Source: Bacteroidaceae bacterium (GTDB lineage: Bacteria > Bacteroidota > Bacteroidia > Bacteroidales > Bacteroidaceae). From it: a stretch of DNA of 64,000 nucleotides. Positions 23,761 to 33,458 of the stretch are shown here, piece by piece. The stretch spans positions 124,001 to 188,000 of the forward strand of contig JAFZWM010000014.1 in assembly GCA_017617315.1 (NCBI GenBank), in the 5' to 3' direction. Position 1 is the stretch's first letter; each line of letters starts with the position of its first letter. The position numbers and the translations under genes are program-made. The notes beneath the pieces were generated by a model that saw nothing but the letters and a program-made list of their open reading frames with translations, had not been told where the DNA came from and ran no database searches.

Positions 23761-26244
23761 TTATTCGATTGTAACCTTCTTCATTGTGCAGTTTGAACCT
23801 TGGATAATGATTCCGCAGTCCTTTACGCCTTCAGGGTCGCAGTCCTTGCGCTTGGCCAGAATCTGCGAAATTACGTCAGCTGTAAGTTCAATTTCCAGAA
23901 CGTTGTCTGTTATTGTGGTTACGCCCGAATATGTAGAAGGATGATCGATCTGGTTCTTTGAATATCCAGAGAATACAAGTTCTTTCCATTCAGCATCGAA
24001 GAACTGCATGCAGCCCCATGCGTTGCTGTCGAACGAGTAGTAGAAACGGAGCTTCTGCTTTGGCTTGGCTGTCTCGAAGACTGAGGCTGGCAGGGCAACT
24101 CTGTTACCGTCGCTCCAGTCCAGAGCCTTCTCGCCCTTCCAGATGGCAGTCTCGAAGTTGAGGTGCTCGGTCATTGTAACCTTGTTCAGAATCATGTCCT
24201 GACCTTGGAAGATGAGCGCGTTTCCGTATGCAGCATTGGCTCTGATGTTGTCGAGAACCTCTTTTGTAAGAGTGATGTCGACGCATGTAGCGCTTGCATC
24301 GTTTATGTTGCTTGTGGTTACGTAGCCCATTGCGCCGTTGTTTGTCCACTCGGCTGTCGGAATCTGGCTCCAGCTACCGTTGTTAAGCTGAATCTGTCCC
24401 CAGTTCTCGGTCTGAGTGATGTACAGATGCAGAACTGTACCTTCGGCAATGTCGTTGAAATAACTGTCTGAGATGTAAATCTGACCTTCTGCGCTCCATG
24501 TAAGCATTACCGGACCTTTGTTCCAGATTACCGTTGTGCGCTCGGTGTTAGGAATTACGGCAATGTTGTAAGAAATCTCACCGTTCGAAGAAATCAGCTT
24601 CATTGTAGACTGTGCCGATGCATTCTCAGGAATACCGATGATAATCTGGTCTTTAGAAACAACGTACTGGCATTTTTCTCCGTTAATCTCGATAGATGTC
24701 AGTTTGTCGATGTTCTTAGCCTTTATTGTGAGAATCTCGCCAGCCTTATTCTCGGCATCCTCGCCCGGAAGTTCGGTAGCGTAGCAGAATACAGCTTCGA
24801 CAATGCTGATGCTTGGGCACTCAACGGTTGTTCCGTTTACAAGGGTTAATGTTGGTGCTCCAGTCTGCGAATCCATAGGAACAGTAAGGTTGATGACTGT
24901 TCCGTTATTCTCGGCTGTTACCTCAACAGGATTCTCGCTGCCGTTGAACGTAACCTTCTTTACAAGGTCGAGGTTTGTACCGTTGATAGAGAGTGCGCCT
25001 CCTGCGCTCACGCTGTTTGTGCTGTACGATGTTACGGCAGGCTTAACCAGAGTGAACGGAACGGCAACGCTGTTTCCGTTAGCCATGTGCAGAGTCAAAT
25101 TGCCCTCTACGGCTTTCTCAGGAACAGGGTTGATGACAATCTTTCCGTTTTCGTACTTGAAGGTAGCCTCAACAGGTTCGTTGCTTATGTTAAGCATACT
25201 TACTGCGCTTACAACATCAAGGTCTTTACCGCTTATTGTGAGCGTTTCGCCAGCCTTGACTGGAGCAGGAGAGGCAACACACTCCGTAGGCACGATGGTT
25301 ACGACCTTGCCCACAGGAACAAGCACGCCAGATGTGCAGACAATGCTGAAATCACCGTCGGGAGCGGTGGCTGGGAGAGTGAACGAAATAGTCTTGCTGT
25401 CGTCGCTGAGCGAGTAATCCTCGACAAATACTTCGTTGCCGTCGCCCTTCTCGCCGAACTTGAAGCTCGAAACAAGGTTCAGATAATCACCGCTTACGGT
25501 AATCGTCTCGTTCATCTTGGCTGTAACTGTGCCAAGGGCATCGACAGCACCGCTTCTGGTAGTTGAAATCTTGCCTACAACAGGAGTTCCGACAATGAGG
25601 GCGTCTTCGCTCTTGATGATGTTGTAAGAAACATCAGCATTGCTGTCTTCCTGCTTTGTGATGTCCTTGTCGTAAAGCGAGATTTTGCCTGTGCGGGCAG
25701 CCTCTGGCACGACAACCTTAATTTCGTATCTGTCGTGCTTCGTAAACTCGTCTTCCGAAACGTAGACATTCTCGGCAAATTCAACCATGTGAACGTTGTT
25801 CAGATAGTCGCCGCTGATGGTTATCTCTTCGCCCGGCATTGCTGTTGCAGGTGCAAACTTCTCGAACTCGATATTTTCGGTGTATTCGAGTTTCGTTTTA
25901 GTTGTGTACTTGGCATCGGTATTGTCTGTAAGGGTTACGAAGCCAATTTCAGGGCCGTCCTTAGGCACGGTTACACGAATTTCGCTCTCCGTACCTTGCT
26001 TTACGACCTCGATGTTGGTTATTGGGCTTACTCCCGGAATCTCGACCTTTGTGATGCGGTCGAGGTTGCTGCCCACAAAGCGGAGCTGTCCGCCGCGGAT
26101 AACAGGGTTAGGGCCGTATGCGTTAAGCTTAACGATGCCTGCATCGTACTGGTATGTGCAGTAGTCATCGTTGTTACATGACTGCAAGCCCATGACTGCA
26201 AAGGCAAGCAGCATGAATGATGCTATTTTAAATATCTTGTTCAT
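23761..26244 (-). CDS. Surface lipoprotein with multiple IPT/TIG domains, mannan-binding candidate
   Basis: 827 residues from MNKIFKIASF (three codons more are open upstream). Lipobox GLQSC (Cys23). From about residue 40 there is a run of six or seven IPT/TIG repeats, each with a P/G-x-(E/G)-x(I/L)xIxGxxL core (PVIRGGQLRFVGSNLD; AMPGEEITISGDYLN; KMNETITVSGDYLN; PVKAGETLTISGKDLD; SVSAGGALSINGTNLD; ENKAGEILTIKAKNID). The C-terminal 270 residues are two W-x-G beta-sandwich modules (VIWNKGPVMLTWSAEGQIYI and AIWKGEKALDWSDGNRVAL) like the insert in the neighbouring GH26. Position between the SGBP and the mannanase and the extended architecture fit a surface glycan-binding protein that holds mannan away from the membrane. 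Binding is inferred, not proven. Confidence 0.85.
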   Translation of the reverse strand: MNKIFKIASFMLLAFAVMGLQSCNNDDYCTYQYDAGIVKLNAYGPNPVIRGGQLRFVGSNLDRITKVEIPGVSPITNIEVVKQGTESEIRVTVPKDGPEIGFVTLTDNTDAKYTTKTKLEYTENIEFEKFAPATAMPGEEITISGDYLNNVHMVEFAENVYVSEDEFTKHDRYEIKVVVPEAARTGKISLYDKDITKQEDSNADVSYNIIKSEDALIVGTPVVGKISTTRSGAVDALGTVTAKMNETITVSGDYLNLVSSFKFGEKGDGNEVFVEDYSLSDDSKTISFTLPATAPDGDFSIVCTSGVLVPVGKVVTIVPTECVASPAPVKAGETLTISGKDLDVVSAVSMLNISNEPVEATFKYENGKIVINPVPEKAVEGNLTLHMANGNSVAVPFTLVKPAVTSYSTNSVSAGGALSINGTNLDLVKKVTFNGSENPVEVTAENNGTVINLTVPMDSQTGAPTLTLVNGTTVECPSISIVEAVFCYATELPGEDAENKAGEILTIKAKNIDKLTSIEINGEKCQYVVSKDQIIIGIPENASAQSTMKLISSNGEISYNIAVIPNTERTTVIWNKGPVMLTWSAEGQIYISDSYFNDIAEGTVLHLYITQTENWGQIQLNNGSWSQIPTAEWTNNGAMGYVTTSNINDASATCVDITLTKEVLDNIRANAAYGNALIFQGQDMILNKVTMTEHLNFETAIWKGEKALDWSDGNRVALPASVFETAKPKQKLRFYYSFDSNAWGCMQFFDAEWKELVFSGYSKNQIDHPSTYSGVTTITDNVLEIELTADVISQILAKRKDCDPEGVKDCGIIIQGSNCTMKKVTIE

Positions 26245-26260
26245 AATCAGCATGTCTTAG

Positions 26261-27664
26261 TTATTTAATAGGAACAACACGGATGTTGTCGACTTTAATT
26301 ATTGGGCTACATTCCGTACCCTTTATTCCACCGCCCATTACAAACATTGTGAAACTTGCAAAGTCGGTTTCCTTGCTTGGCATATTGCTTGTAACTGCTC
26401 CGGTGCGGTCGTAGATGAGGCTTGTAAGCGGAATTGTTACTGTAATCCACTTATCGCCTGTATCGAATTTTCCGGTATCGGTCCAAGGTCGGTACATTGC
26501 GCGTCCCCAGTTGCCTTTAGCCCAGTCGCCGCCTGTTCCTTCGCCGTTGAATACATACATGTTGGCTGGTGCAACGTTGTCGTAGCCGTCTATTGCGTAG
26601 CCCGAAATAGAAACTTGCTCAAGAGGCTGGAAGCATATTTGCATTGCGCCTGCCTGCCAAGAGTTGCTGCTTGGAATGTACATCTCGAACTTCAGAGCCT
26701 TGTTTTGGCAGTCTTTGAAGTCGGCTAGATTGAACAAGGCAATGCCGTCGCCCGATGTTATGTTCTGTGGAGTGTCCCATGAACCAGCCCAGTATTCGAA
26801 CGAGAAGTTTCCGTCGTCCCAGCTTGCATCTTCCGACAAGGTTGCCCCATTTTCGCCAAGTTGCAGGAAGTTGCCGCAGAGCGATGTTTCGTCTGATGTG
26901 ATTGTACGACTGTGCCAGCCATGATTGCCAAGACCTGTCTTTCCGTCGAAGTCGAACAGCATGCCACGCGAATCCATGTAGTTGAACGTTGCCTTTGTGT
27001 CTCCGTAGATTGAAGATACAACTATCGAACCTTCGGCTGCATCTTCAGGAATAACAAAGTCTACAGATGTGTAGTCTTCGGCAATTTTCTTAATGTCGGC
27101 GTTTACTTGGTTACCGTTCTTGTCTGTAAACTTAACAGCAAGCGGGAAACTTGGATCGTTAATCAAATACTTGCCGCTGATAGAGGCAACAGAGCCTCGC
27201 TCGGCATACTCGCACGACATGTTGTTGATTGTCGGAGCTGGAATGATGATGTGAAAATCATACTTTACCGTATCGTTGCTCTTGGTTACAAGATAGAGTT
27301 TGTCTGTTACTCTTGTAGGAATCTGCTCTGGTACGGTAAGGATTAGAGTCTTGTCTTCCATGTAGCTGGTGTTGAGCGTTACTTCGCAGTCGTTGAAGAA
27401 AGCCTTGTAAACGCTTTTCAGGTTGTTTCCGACAAGGCAGAGAACCTCTTGTGGCGAAGCCTGTTCTACCAATTCTCCGAAAGTATATTTTCTGTCTTCC
27501 TCATCGTTTTTGTTCTGTGTCTCGCCAGAAAGACTTCTGATATAGTTAACAGAAGGAATTCCCGATGTATTCTCGAACTTGTCGGGCTGGTCTTCGCACG
27601 AAGTGAATGCGAATCCGGCAGCAGCAATGACGGCAAGCAAGAGTATATTATTTGTTTTTTTCAT
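26261..27664 (-). CDS. Surface glycan-binding lipoprotein (SGBP-B/SusE-position)
   Basis: 467 residues. Lipobox FTSC (Cys23), followed by acidic and flexible residues. Two Ig/TIG-like domains (about 60-150 and 150-245) lead to a C-terminal binding domain of about 215 residues, starting MLFDFDGKTGLGNHGWHSR and ending SPIIKVDNIRVVPIK, rich in exposed tryptophans (FEYWAGSWDTP, GGDWAKGNWGRAMYRPW). This arrangement matches the SGBP-B-type proteins coded after SusD in beta-glycan loci. It lies 21 bp after susD in the operon. It should capture the polysaccharide for SusCD; mannan specificity is inferred from the locus. Confidence 0.85.
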   Translation of the reverse strand: MKKTNNILLLAVIAAAGFAFTSCEDQPDKFENTSGIPSVNYIRSLSGETQNKNDEEDRKYTFGELVEQASPQEVLCLVGNNLKSVYKAFFNDCEVTLNTSYMEDKTLILTVPEQIPTRVTDKLYLVTKSNDTVKYDFHIIIPAPTINNMSCEYAERGSVASISGKYLINDPSFPLAVKFTDKNGNQVNADIKKIAEDYTSVDFVIPEDAAEGSIVVSSIYGDTKATFNYMDSRGMLFDFDGKTGLGNHGWHSRTITSDETSLCGNFLQLGENGATLSEDASWDDGNFSFEYWAGSWDTPQNITSGDGIALFNLADFKDCQNKALKFEMYIPSSNSWQAGAMQICFQPLEQVSISGYAIDGYDNVAPANMYVFNGEGTGGDWAKGNWGRAMYRPWTDTGKFDTGDKWITVTIPLTSLIYDRTGAVTSNMPSKETDFASFTMFVMGGGIKGTECSPIIKVDNIRVVPIK

Positions 27665-27685
27665 CTTCTTTACGTTTTTAGACTG

Positions 27686-29437
27686 TTAATAGCTGTAAGT
27701 GTTTCGTACATCAACGTGTATGCCGTCAACATTCGAACCGAGGTTAGGGTTAAACACAACGTCGTTTGTTGGCAGAGGCATGAAGAAGTATCTCTTGCCC
27801 GAATCCGGGTCTTTCTTCATCATTGATGCAACGTTTGGCGCAGATGTTACGTTGTCGTACATTGTAGAGCTTGTAACGTTCCATGAACCGCTCTCTTTGT
27901 AGCCTTTGTAAAGGTCGTCGAGTCCCCAGAACTGATTTCTCTTCTGGTTCTGCAACTCGTTTACGCAGAAGTCTGGGTCGTAGTACGAAACTCGTACATA
28001 GTCGTACCAGCGGTCGCCCTCCATTGCAAGTTCAAGACGTCGTTCTTTCCAAATATCGTCCCACGAAACAGACTCTGGTCTTTCGGCGTTCTTTATTGCG
28101 CGATGTCTTACGGTATAGAATGCATCTATTGCGCTTGCATCGGTTGTACTTCCGCGGCTTGCGCCAATCTTAGCCTCGGCATATACAAGATAAACGTCGG
28201 CAAGACGAAGAATGAATGTCGGAACGCTGCTTGCCATACGACCGTCTGAGCAACCTGCACCAACCTGATGGTCGTAAGTGTTTCCGTAGATGTGCTTTAC
28301 GGCGTTTGCACCAGTGGCAGATTCGAGTTTCTTTGATACGCTGTAATCATAGATGAACTTGATGTAATCGAATCCGCCCTTATCCTGCCAGAACTGGCTG
28401 TAAACGAATCCCGGAAGCATCATTGTACCCTTTATGCGACTATCTACGGCATTTTTCCAAGCGTCTGGAGTCTGCTCAAGCAGTTTCACGCCGAAAGCCT
28501 CCTGAAGGTCAACGCTAAGACCGTTCCAACCGCCCCATGTTGCGCCCCAGTCGTCAATACCGTTCATTGCAAGGTCGCTCTGGAGTGAGTTCTGTCGAGT
28601 CCAGTTTGTTCCCGAAGCAACCCAGCGCCAAACAATCAAGCCTTCCTGTGTCTTGCTGTTTGCCAGTTTAAAGATGTCTTCGTAGTTATCTTCGAGTTTG
28701 CGTCCGGAATTGTCTATTACATCCTTTGCATACATTGCAGCCTTGTCGAGGTCGCTCTGGTTCAGCGAGCCCGAAACTCCTGCTTTTGTAAGGTAGACCT
28801 TGGCAAGAAGCCCTTCGGCAGAGTAGTAGTCGAGACGACCGTCAGAGGCTGACTTAGGCAGAAGTTTCATAGCCTCTTCTAGAGTCATGATGATGTATTC
28901 GTAAATATCTGCTTTCTTTACCTTGTGAGCTTGATTGTATTCTTTCTTCTCCAGTTCTTCTGAAGTGTTGTGAATGATTGGCACTTCGCCGAATGAGCGT
29001 ACAAGGAAGAAGTATGAAAGAGCCTTCCAAGTAAGACATTCTCCCTTGGTTGCATTCTTGGCAGCCTCAGAAGGACCTGAAGCCGCGCTGATGTTTTTGT
29101 AAACCTCGTTTGAGTGCCCGATTACAGCCCAAAGTGAGTTCGACATATTTACAAGGTCTTCGTCCGAACCGTTTACCGTAAATGTAAGGTAAGGGCTTGA
29201 ACCCCAGTAGTAGTTGCCCGAAAGCACCTCGCCAACCTTTATGAAACCTCTCTGAAAATCGTACCAAGGCGAATTGTACAGATAGTCAACGCCGGCATAG
29301 CATTGTGCATCAGTCTTGTAATAGTTGTCTACGTTGTAGTTATCCTCTGCCGGACGGTCAAGAAAGTCCTCGCAAGAAACCGTAGAAAGTCCTATTGCAA
29401 GTGCTGCGGCGTATAGTTTTATATTTGATAATTTCAT
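27686..29437 (-). CDS. susD: SusD/RagB family nutrient-binding outer-membrane lipoprotein
   Basis: 583 residues, lipobox STVSC (Cys22) followed by EDFLDRPAED, the usual SusD opening. The helical TPR-type scaffold is evident (ECLTWKALSYFFLVRSFGEVPI; ADIYEYIIMTLEEAMKLLP; LDYYSAEGLLAKVYL), as is the C-terminal SusD segment (PTFILRLADVYLVYAEA, DIWKERRLELAMEGDRWYDYVR, YFFMPLPTNDVVFNPNL). SusD forms the lid over the SusC channel and presents the glycan. 25 bp separate it from susC. The gene symbol denotes family position only; the expected substrate is a mannan oligosaccharide. Confidence 0.96.
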   Translation of the reverse strand: MKLSNIKLYAAALAIGLSTVSCEDFLDRPAEDNYNVDNYYKTDAQCYAGVDYLYNSPWYDFQRGFIKVGEVLSGNYYWGSSPYLTFTVNGSDEDLVNMSNSLWAVIGHSNEVYKNISAASGPSEAAKNATKGECLTWKALSYFFLVRSFGEVPIIHNTSEELEKKEYNQAHKVKKADIYEYIIMTLEEAMKLLPKSASDGRLDYYSAEGLLAKVYLTKAGVSGSLNQSDLDKAAMYAKDVIDNSGRKLEDNYEDIFKLANSKTQEGLIVWRWVASGTNWTRQNSLQSDLAMNGIDDWGATWGGWNGLSVDLQEAFGVKLLEQTPDAWKNAVDSRIKGTMMLPGFVYSQFWQDKGGFDYIKFIYDYSVSKKLESATGANAVKHIYGNTYDHQVGAGCSDGRMASSVPTFILRLADVYLVYAEAKIGASRGSTTDASAIDAFYTVRHRAIKNAERPESVSWDDIWKERRLELAMEGDRWYDYVRVSYYDPDFCVNELQNQKRNQFWGLDDLYKGYKESGSWNVTSSTMYDNVTSAPNVASMMKKDPDSGKRYFFMPLPTNDVVFNPNLGSNVDGIHVDVRNTYSY

Positions 29438-29462
29438 TTTGTTTCTTTTTAAACGTTATACA

Positions 29463-32400
29463 TTAGAATGTAACATTCAAGCCAAATGCGATTGTTGCAG
29501 GTGCTGGATAACGGCCGTTATCCAGTCCCATTACGTTGGGACTTGCTGTACTGGCTCCAATTTCTGGGTCATAACCGCTATAGTTGGTTATTGTAATCAG
29601 ATTTTGGACGTTGGTATATATGCGTAATGTCTCAATATTCCATTTAGATACGACCTTTTTTGGAATAGTATATCCCAAAGATATATTCTTCAGACGGATG
29701 TATGAGCCGTCTTCGATATAGCGGTCGCTGAAGCGGTCGTTATCGTTAGGGTCTCCGATAGAAACTCGTGGAGTCTTTGTGCTTGGATTTGAAACCTTTA
29801 CGTTTGTAATATCGTCGTACCAGTTGTAAATCAATATGCCGTCGCCGCGGTCTATACCTGAAGCGTAATCTTTGTTTGCATCAATTGGAGTAAGCATTGC
29901 ACGGTCTTTTACAGATGCAAGTTGGTTTGTCCATGTACTGTTCATGTGAGTCAGTTTCATAGACATGTAGTTTGCAACCTTGTTTCCGTAAAAACCATTG
30001 ATAAATATGGTAAGGTCGAAGTTCTTGTAATAGAACGTATTAGTAAATCCGAATGTAAACTTAGGCATTGGAGAGCCGATATTTGTGCGGTCGTTTTCGT
30101 CAATTACGCCATCGCCATTCAAATCCTTGTACTTTATATCGCCCACCCATACTGTTGAATTCTTGTCGAATGTTCCGTTTGCTGGATATTTTGTTGGCTT
30201 TGCAGATTTCTCGATGTCCTCGAGTGATGTGTAAATACCATCAGTAACATATCCGTAGAAACTAAACAATGATTCGCCAACCTTTGAGAGCGAAACAACG
30301 TCTGACCATTGTCCGTAGCCAACCAGAGTGGCATTGCCAGAACCATCGTTTAGGCTTATCAGTTTGTTCTTATTGAATGAAATCTGGAATTCAGAATCCC
30401 ATTTAAATTCTTTTCTGAAAGGATGAGCACCGATTGTGATTTCCAAGCCAGTGTTGCGAATGTGACCATAGTTTCCCCAAGGCGATGCAAGGCAAGAAGA
30501 ACCGTTTCCCGATGTTCCCATATATGAAGGCAACTGCAAAGGCATAAGCATGTCTTTTGACTCCTTATGATACCAATCGGCGGTAAGGCTAATGGCATCG
30601 TGGAAGAAACCGAGATCGAGACCTACGTTAATCTGCTCTTGAGTTTCCCATTGAATTATCGGGTTGGCAATCTGAGCAGGGCGGTAACTCATTCCGAAGA
30701 ACGATTCCATCTTAGAAAGAGGAGACCCCCACTTATAACTGCCGATAGCAGAGTTTCCTGTCTGTCCCCAGCCAATACGAAGTTTTCCGTTGTTGATGAT
30801 GCCGTTCAAAGATTCCATAAACTTCTCGTTGCTGAAACGCCATGAACAGGCTGCTGCATGGAAGTTTGCCCAACGCTTGTTTGGACCGAAGTTAGAACTG
30901 CCATCGTGACGGAATGTGTAAGTAAGGTTGTATCGGCTGTCATAGCTATATGTCAGACGGGTGAAGAACGATGCCATTGCGCCGCTTCCGAAACCATAGT
31001 TTATAGAAGGAGTGCCCGAGCCGAGACTTGGGTTCTTAACCTCGTCTGATGGCAGACCTGTGTTGCAAATCTGCTCGTAGTCATATTTACTTTCACCACA
31101 TTCCTGACCAAGCATTGCTGTAACATCGTGCTTGTTGAATTGGTGACTATAGGTTATATAGTTCTTTAACATCAAGAATGTGCTGTTGCTTTTTTGAATC
31201 TGGCTGGTGTTTATTGTACGCTTCCATCCGCCGAGAGCAACCATTGGTTCGTAAGTCTCACCTTTGCTGTAACTTGTGTCGAAACCAATTTCAGCATGCC
31301 AAGTGATATCCTTGAAAGGTTTTATTTCTAAAAATACGTTACCATTAAAAGTCTGTCTTTTTAGAGTAATTTCATCCATCAATGCTAATGCTATTGGATT
31401 TGGAGTTGTATAGCCTTCTTCAGATACCGATGAGTAACTTCCGTCTACATTATATATAGGAATGGCAGGAGATGACGTAAGAGAGTAGTTGATAAGACCT
31501 TCGTCGCTATCTGCAAGTTTAAGGTCATCCTTTGTGTTGGAGAATGATAGGTTTACTCCTAACTTCAACCATTTCTTCAAGTCTGCATCGAGATTCGTTC
31601 GGAACGACATACGCTCAAAGTTTGAGCCGATGATTGTACCTTCCTGATTCATGTACGAACCGGAAACGTAGTATTTCACCTTTTCGCTACCGCCTTGTGC
31701 GCTAATTTGGTGTGAGTGCTGCAAGGCTGTCTGGAAAATGGCATCCTGCCAGTTCGTACCCTTGCCAAGAAGCGATGAATCTATATAATGTGCGGTGTTG
31801 TCGGCCTCGCCAACATCAACAAAACTCTTGTAAAATTCAGCAAACTCTCTAAGGTTCATTATGTCAAGCCTTTTTACTTGTCTTGATGCTGCCGCCATGC
31901 CGTTGTACGAGAACTTAGCCTCGCCCGACTTTCCGTGCTTTGTTGTTATGAGGATTACGCCGTTTGATGCTTGAGCACCATAGATGGCAGTAGCCGAGGC
32001 ATCCTTCAGGATTTCCATGCTAACGATGTCGGCAGGGTCGATGGTAGAAAGAGGTGAGATGGTTGAGGTCGGTCCGTTACCAAGTGCATCGCCCAAACCG
32101 TAGCTTGCGCCAGAATTACCGCTAGACTGCACAATTACACCATCAATAACATAAAGCGGCTCGGCACCAGCATTGATGGTTGCAATACCACGAACTCGTA
32201 CAGATGATGATGATCCCGGTGCACCTGATGTTGCAACGGATGTTACTCCGGCGGCACGTCCTTGCAGCGACTGGTCGAGTGAAGTGATGATAGAGCCCTT
32301 GATCTTGTCCTCGCTCATAGATACAGATGCGCCCGACAAGTCGCTCTTTTTCATAGTTCCGTAACCAACTACAACGACTTCTTCCAAAGCCTTTGAGTCA

Positions 32401-32744
32401 TCAACAAGTACAATTTTCATTTTAGATGCGGTAGCCTTTACGACTTGTGTCTCGTAGCCCACGAAAGAGATCTCGAGGGTTGCGCCAACGTTTGCCATAA
32501 TGGTAAAGTTACCAGACAAGTCGGTTATTGTACCATTGCCAGTACCTTTCACAACAATGTTCGCGCCAATAATAGGCGTTCCGTCGTTGTCTACTACAGT
32601 ACCTACAATTTTCCTGCCCTGTTCAGCCTGTGCGTTGCTAATCCTTGCTTCGGGGTTAAACGCAAATGCTGAAGGTGCACTTCCAAGCAGGAATGCTATG
32701 CATGCGCCTGCAAGTAATGCTTTTCTTCTGGTGTTTGGATTCAT
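29463..32744 (-). CDS. susC: SusC/RagA family TonB-dependent outer-membrane transporter
   Basis: 1093 residues. Signal peptide, then a CarboxypepD_reg-like domain (GTVVDNDGTPIIGANIVVKGTGNGTITDLSGNF), the VVVGYGTMKKSDL TonB-box region, the plug domain (ITSLDQSLQGRAAGV, SSVRVRGIATINAGAEPLYVIDG) and a long beta-barrel ending in an aromatic strand (PAPATIAFGLNVTF). There is no STN domain, so it is not a FecA-type anti-sigma transducer. It is the first gene of the minus arm and imports oligosaccharides with energy from TonB-ExbBD. A possible promoter (TATCTTAG on the minus strand at 32819-32812) lies 68 nt upstream. No hybrid two-component or SusR regulator is coded in the window, so the sensor must be elsewhere. 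Confidence 0.97.
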   Translation of the reverse strand: MNPNTRRKALLAGACIAFLLGSAPSAFAFNPEARISNAQAEQGRKIVGTVVDNDGTPIIGANIVVKGTGNGTITDLSGNFTIMANVGATLEISFVGYETQVVKATASKMKIVLVDDSKALEEVVVVGYGTMKKSDLSGASVSMSEDKIKGSIITSLDQSLQGRAAGVTSVATSGAPGSSSSVRVRGIATINAGAEPLYVIDGVIVQSSGNSGASYGLGDALGNGPTSTISPLSTIDPADIVSMEILKDASATAIYGAQASNGVILITTKHGKSGEAKFSYNGMAAASRQVKRLDIMNLREFAEFYKSFVDVGEADNTAHYIDSSLLGKGTNWQDAIFQTALQHSHQISAQGGSEKVKYYVSGSYMNQEGTIIGSNFERMSFRTNLDADLKKWLKLGVNLSFSNTKDDLKLADSDEGLINYSLTSSPAIPIYNVDGSYSSVSEEGYTTPNPIALALMDEITLKRQTFNGNVFLEIKPFKDITWHAEIGFDTSYSKGETYEPMVALGGWKRTINTSQIQKSNSTFLMLKNYITYSHQFNKHDVTAMLGQECGESKYDYEQICNTGLPSDEVKNPSLGSGTPSINYGFGSGAMASFFTRLTYSYDSRYNLTYTFRHDGSSNFGPNKRWANFHAAACSWRFSNEKFMESLNGIINNGKLRIGWGQTGNSAIGSYKWGSPLSKMESFFGMSYRPAQIANPIIQWETQEQINVGLDLGFFHDAISLTADWYHKESKDMLMPLQLPSYMGTSGNGSSCLASPWGNYGHIRNTGLEITIGAHPFRKEFKWDSEFQISFNKNKLISLNDGSGNATLVGYGQWSDVVSLSKVGESLFSFYGYVTDGIYTSLEDIEKSAKPTKYPANGTFDKNSTVWVGDIKYKDLNGDGVIDENDRTNIGSPMPKFTFGFTNTFYYKNFDLTIFINGFYGNKVANYMSMKLTHMNSTWTNQLASVKDRAMLTPIDANKDYASGIDRGDGILIYNWYDDITNVKVSNPSTKTPRVSIGDPNDNDRFSDRYIEDGSYIRLKNISLGYTIPKKVVSKWNIETLRIYTNVQNLITITNYSGYDPEIGASTASPNVMGLDNGRYPAPATIAFGLNVTF

Positions 32745-33130
32745 GTTTTTTTGACTGTATTAAATTAATTACTAGTGTTTTAATTTTCTTCGATATAAAC
32801 TCTCGTCTATTCTAAGATATTCGCTTGCTAAGTTAAATAAAAATTTCTTATAAAAAATATTTTATTGTCAAATAAATCGCAATTTATATTACAGTATAAA
32901 GAATGGTTAAAATAATATCATTTTGGCTTTCTTGTATGCCGATGTGTCGTGCAAGACAGATGACGGATGTCTGTGCCGCCGAAAATTTTTGGCGGCGTTG
33001 TAACTCTTTTGTCTGCAATTTATTGAACAAGAAAAATCTGTTGTCATTATCGTGTGCGTACAACATAATTAGTGCAGGTGAGATAAATCAAGAAAACGCA
33101 AGTTTGACGTCGTTTTTTTCCCGAATTTCT
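32745..33130. other. Divergent control region of the mannan locus, distal part
   Basis: No gene. It holds the susC leader and weak -7 box TATCTTAG (minus strand, 32819-32812) and two local hairpins: AGACA/TGTCT near 32955-32972 and GCCGCC (32975-32980) with GGCGGC (32991-32996) around GAAAATTTTT. The hairpins lack a T-tail, so they look more like protein-binding or leader structures than terminators. Confidence 0.4.
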
Positions 33131-33160
33131 TTTGTTTTAAGATATTTGTTTCTATATTTG
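33131..33160 (+). promoter_or_regulatory. Promoter P1 upstream of the first 30-nt box
   Basis: TTTG at 33131-33134, an 18-nt spacer, and TATATTTG at 33153-33160. A transcript from here would pass the 30-nt box and end at the hairpin 33266-33297, about 130 nt long, unless it reads through. Confidence 0.6.
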
Positions 33161-33234
33161 CAATAGAAAAAATATGGTTGTGTAGCTTTTCGAAACAAAC
33201 AAGAGAAGCGCACAAAAGAAATGGAAAGAATATA

Positions 33235-33297
33235 TGTTTTAGTGTAGTTAGTAAGTTTCATGGTTAGGTATGGCTCGTGATGAGTCGTACCTTTTTA
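33235..33297 (+). promoter_or_regulatory. 30-nt box plus terminator-like hairpin, copy 1
   Basis: The box 33235-33264 begins TGTTTTAGTGTAG and ends AAGTTTCATGGT. It is directly followed by an 11-bp hairpin (AGGTATGGCTC with GAGTCGTACCT, G-U pairs allowed, loop GTGAT) and a T-run. The box recurs at 34656-34685 with one mismatch while the hairpins differ in sequence. An ATG inside the box opens a six-codon frame, MVRYGS (33260-33280), ending within the hairpin. No known riboswitch class is recognised. Confidence 0.65.
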
Positions 33298-33356
33298 TTT
33301 TTCTTTAACTGTTATCGTACACTATAGCACAATGCGAATTTTTGGTAAAAAAAGTA

Positions 33357-33388
33357 TTTGTTTTATGTACATATCTTGCATACTTTTG
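33357..33388 (+). promoter_or_regulatory. Promoter P2 of the GH130 gene
   Basis: TTTG at 33357-33360, a 20-nt spacer, and TACTTTTG at 33381-33388. It lies after the first hairpin, so GH130 can be transcribed independently of P1. Confidence 0.65.
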
Positions 33389-33458
33389 CCATAAATCTTT
33401 TAAGAACCCATACAATATCATCAAAAACCAATACGTTTACTTATATTAAAATTAAATC

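Noticed and set aside
32975-32996. GCCGCC/GGCGGC hairpin as a transcription terminator upstream of the mannan locus
   Set aside because: No T-run follows on either strand, and no gene ends here.
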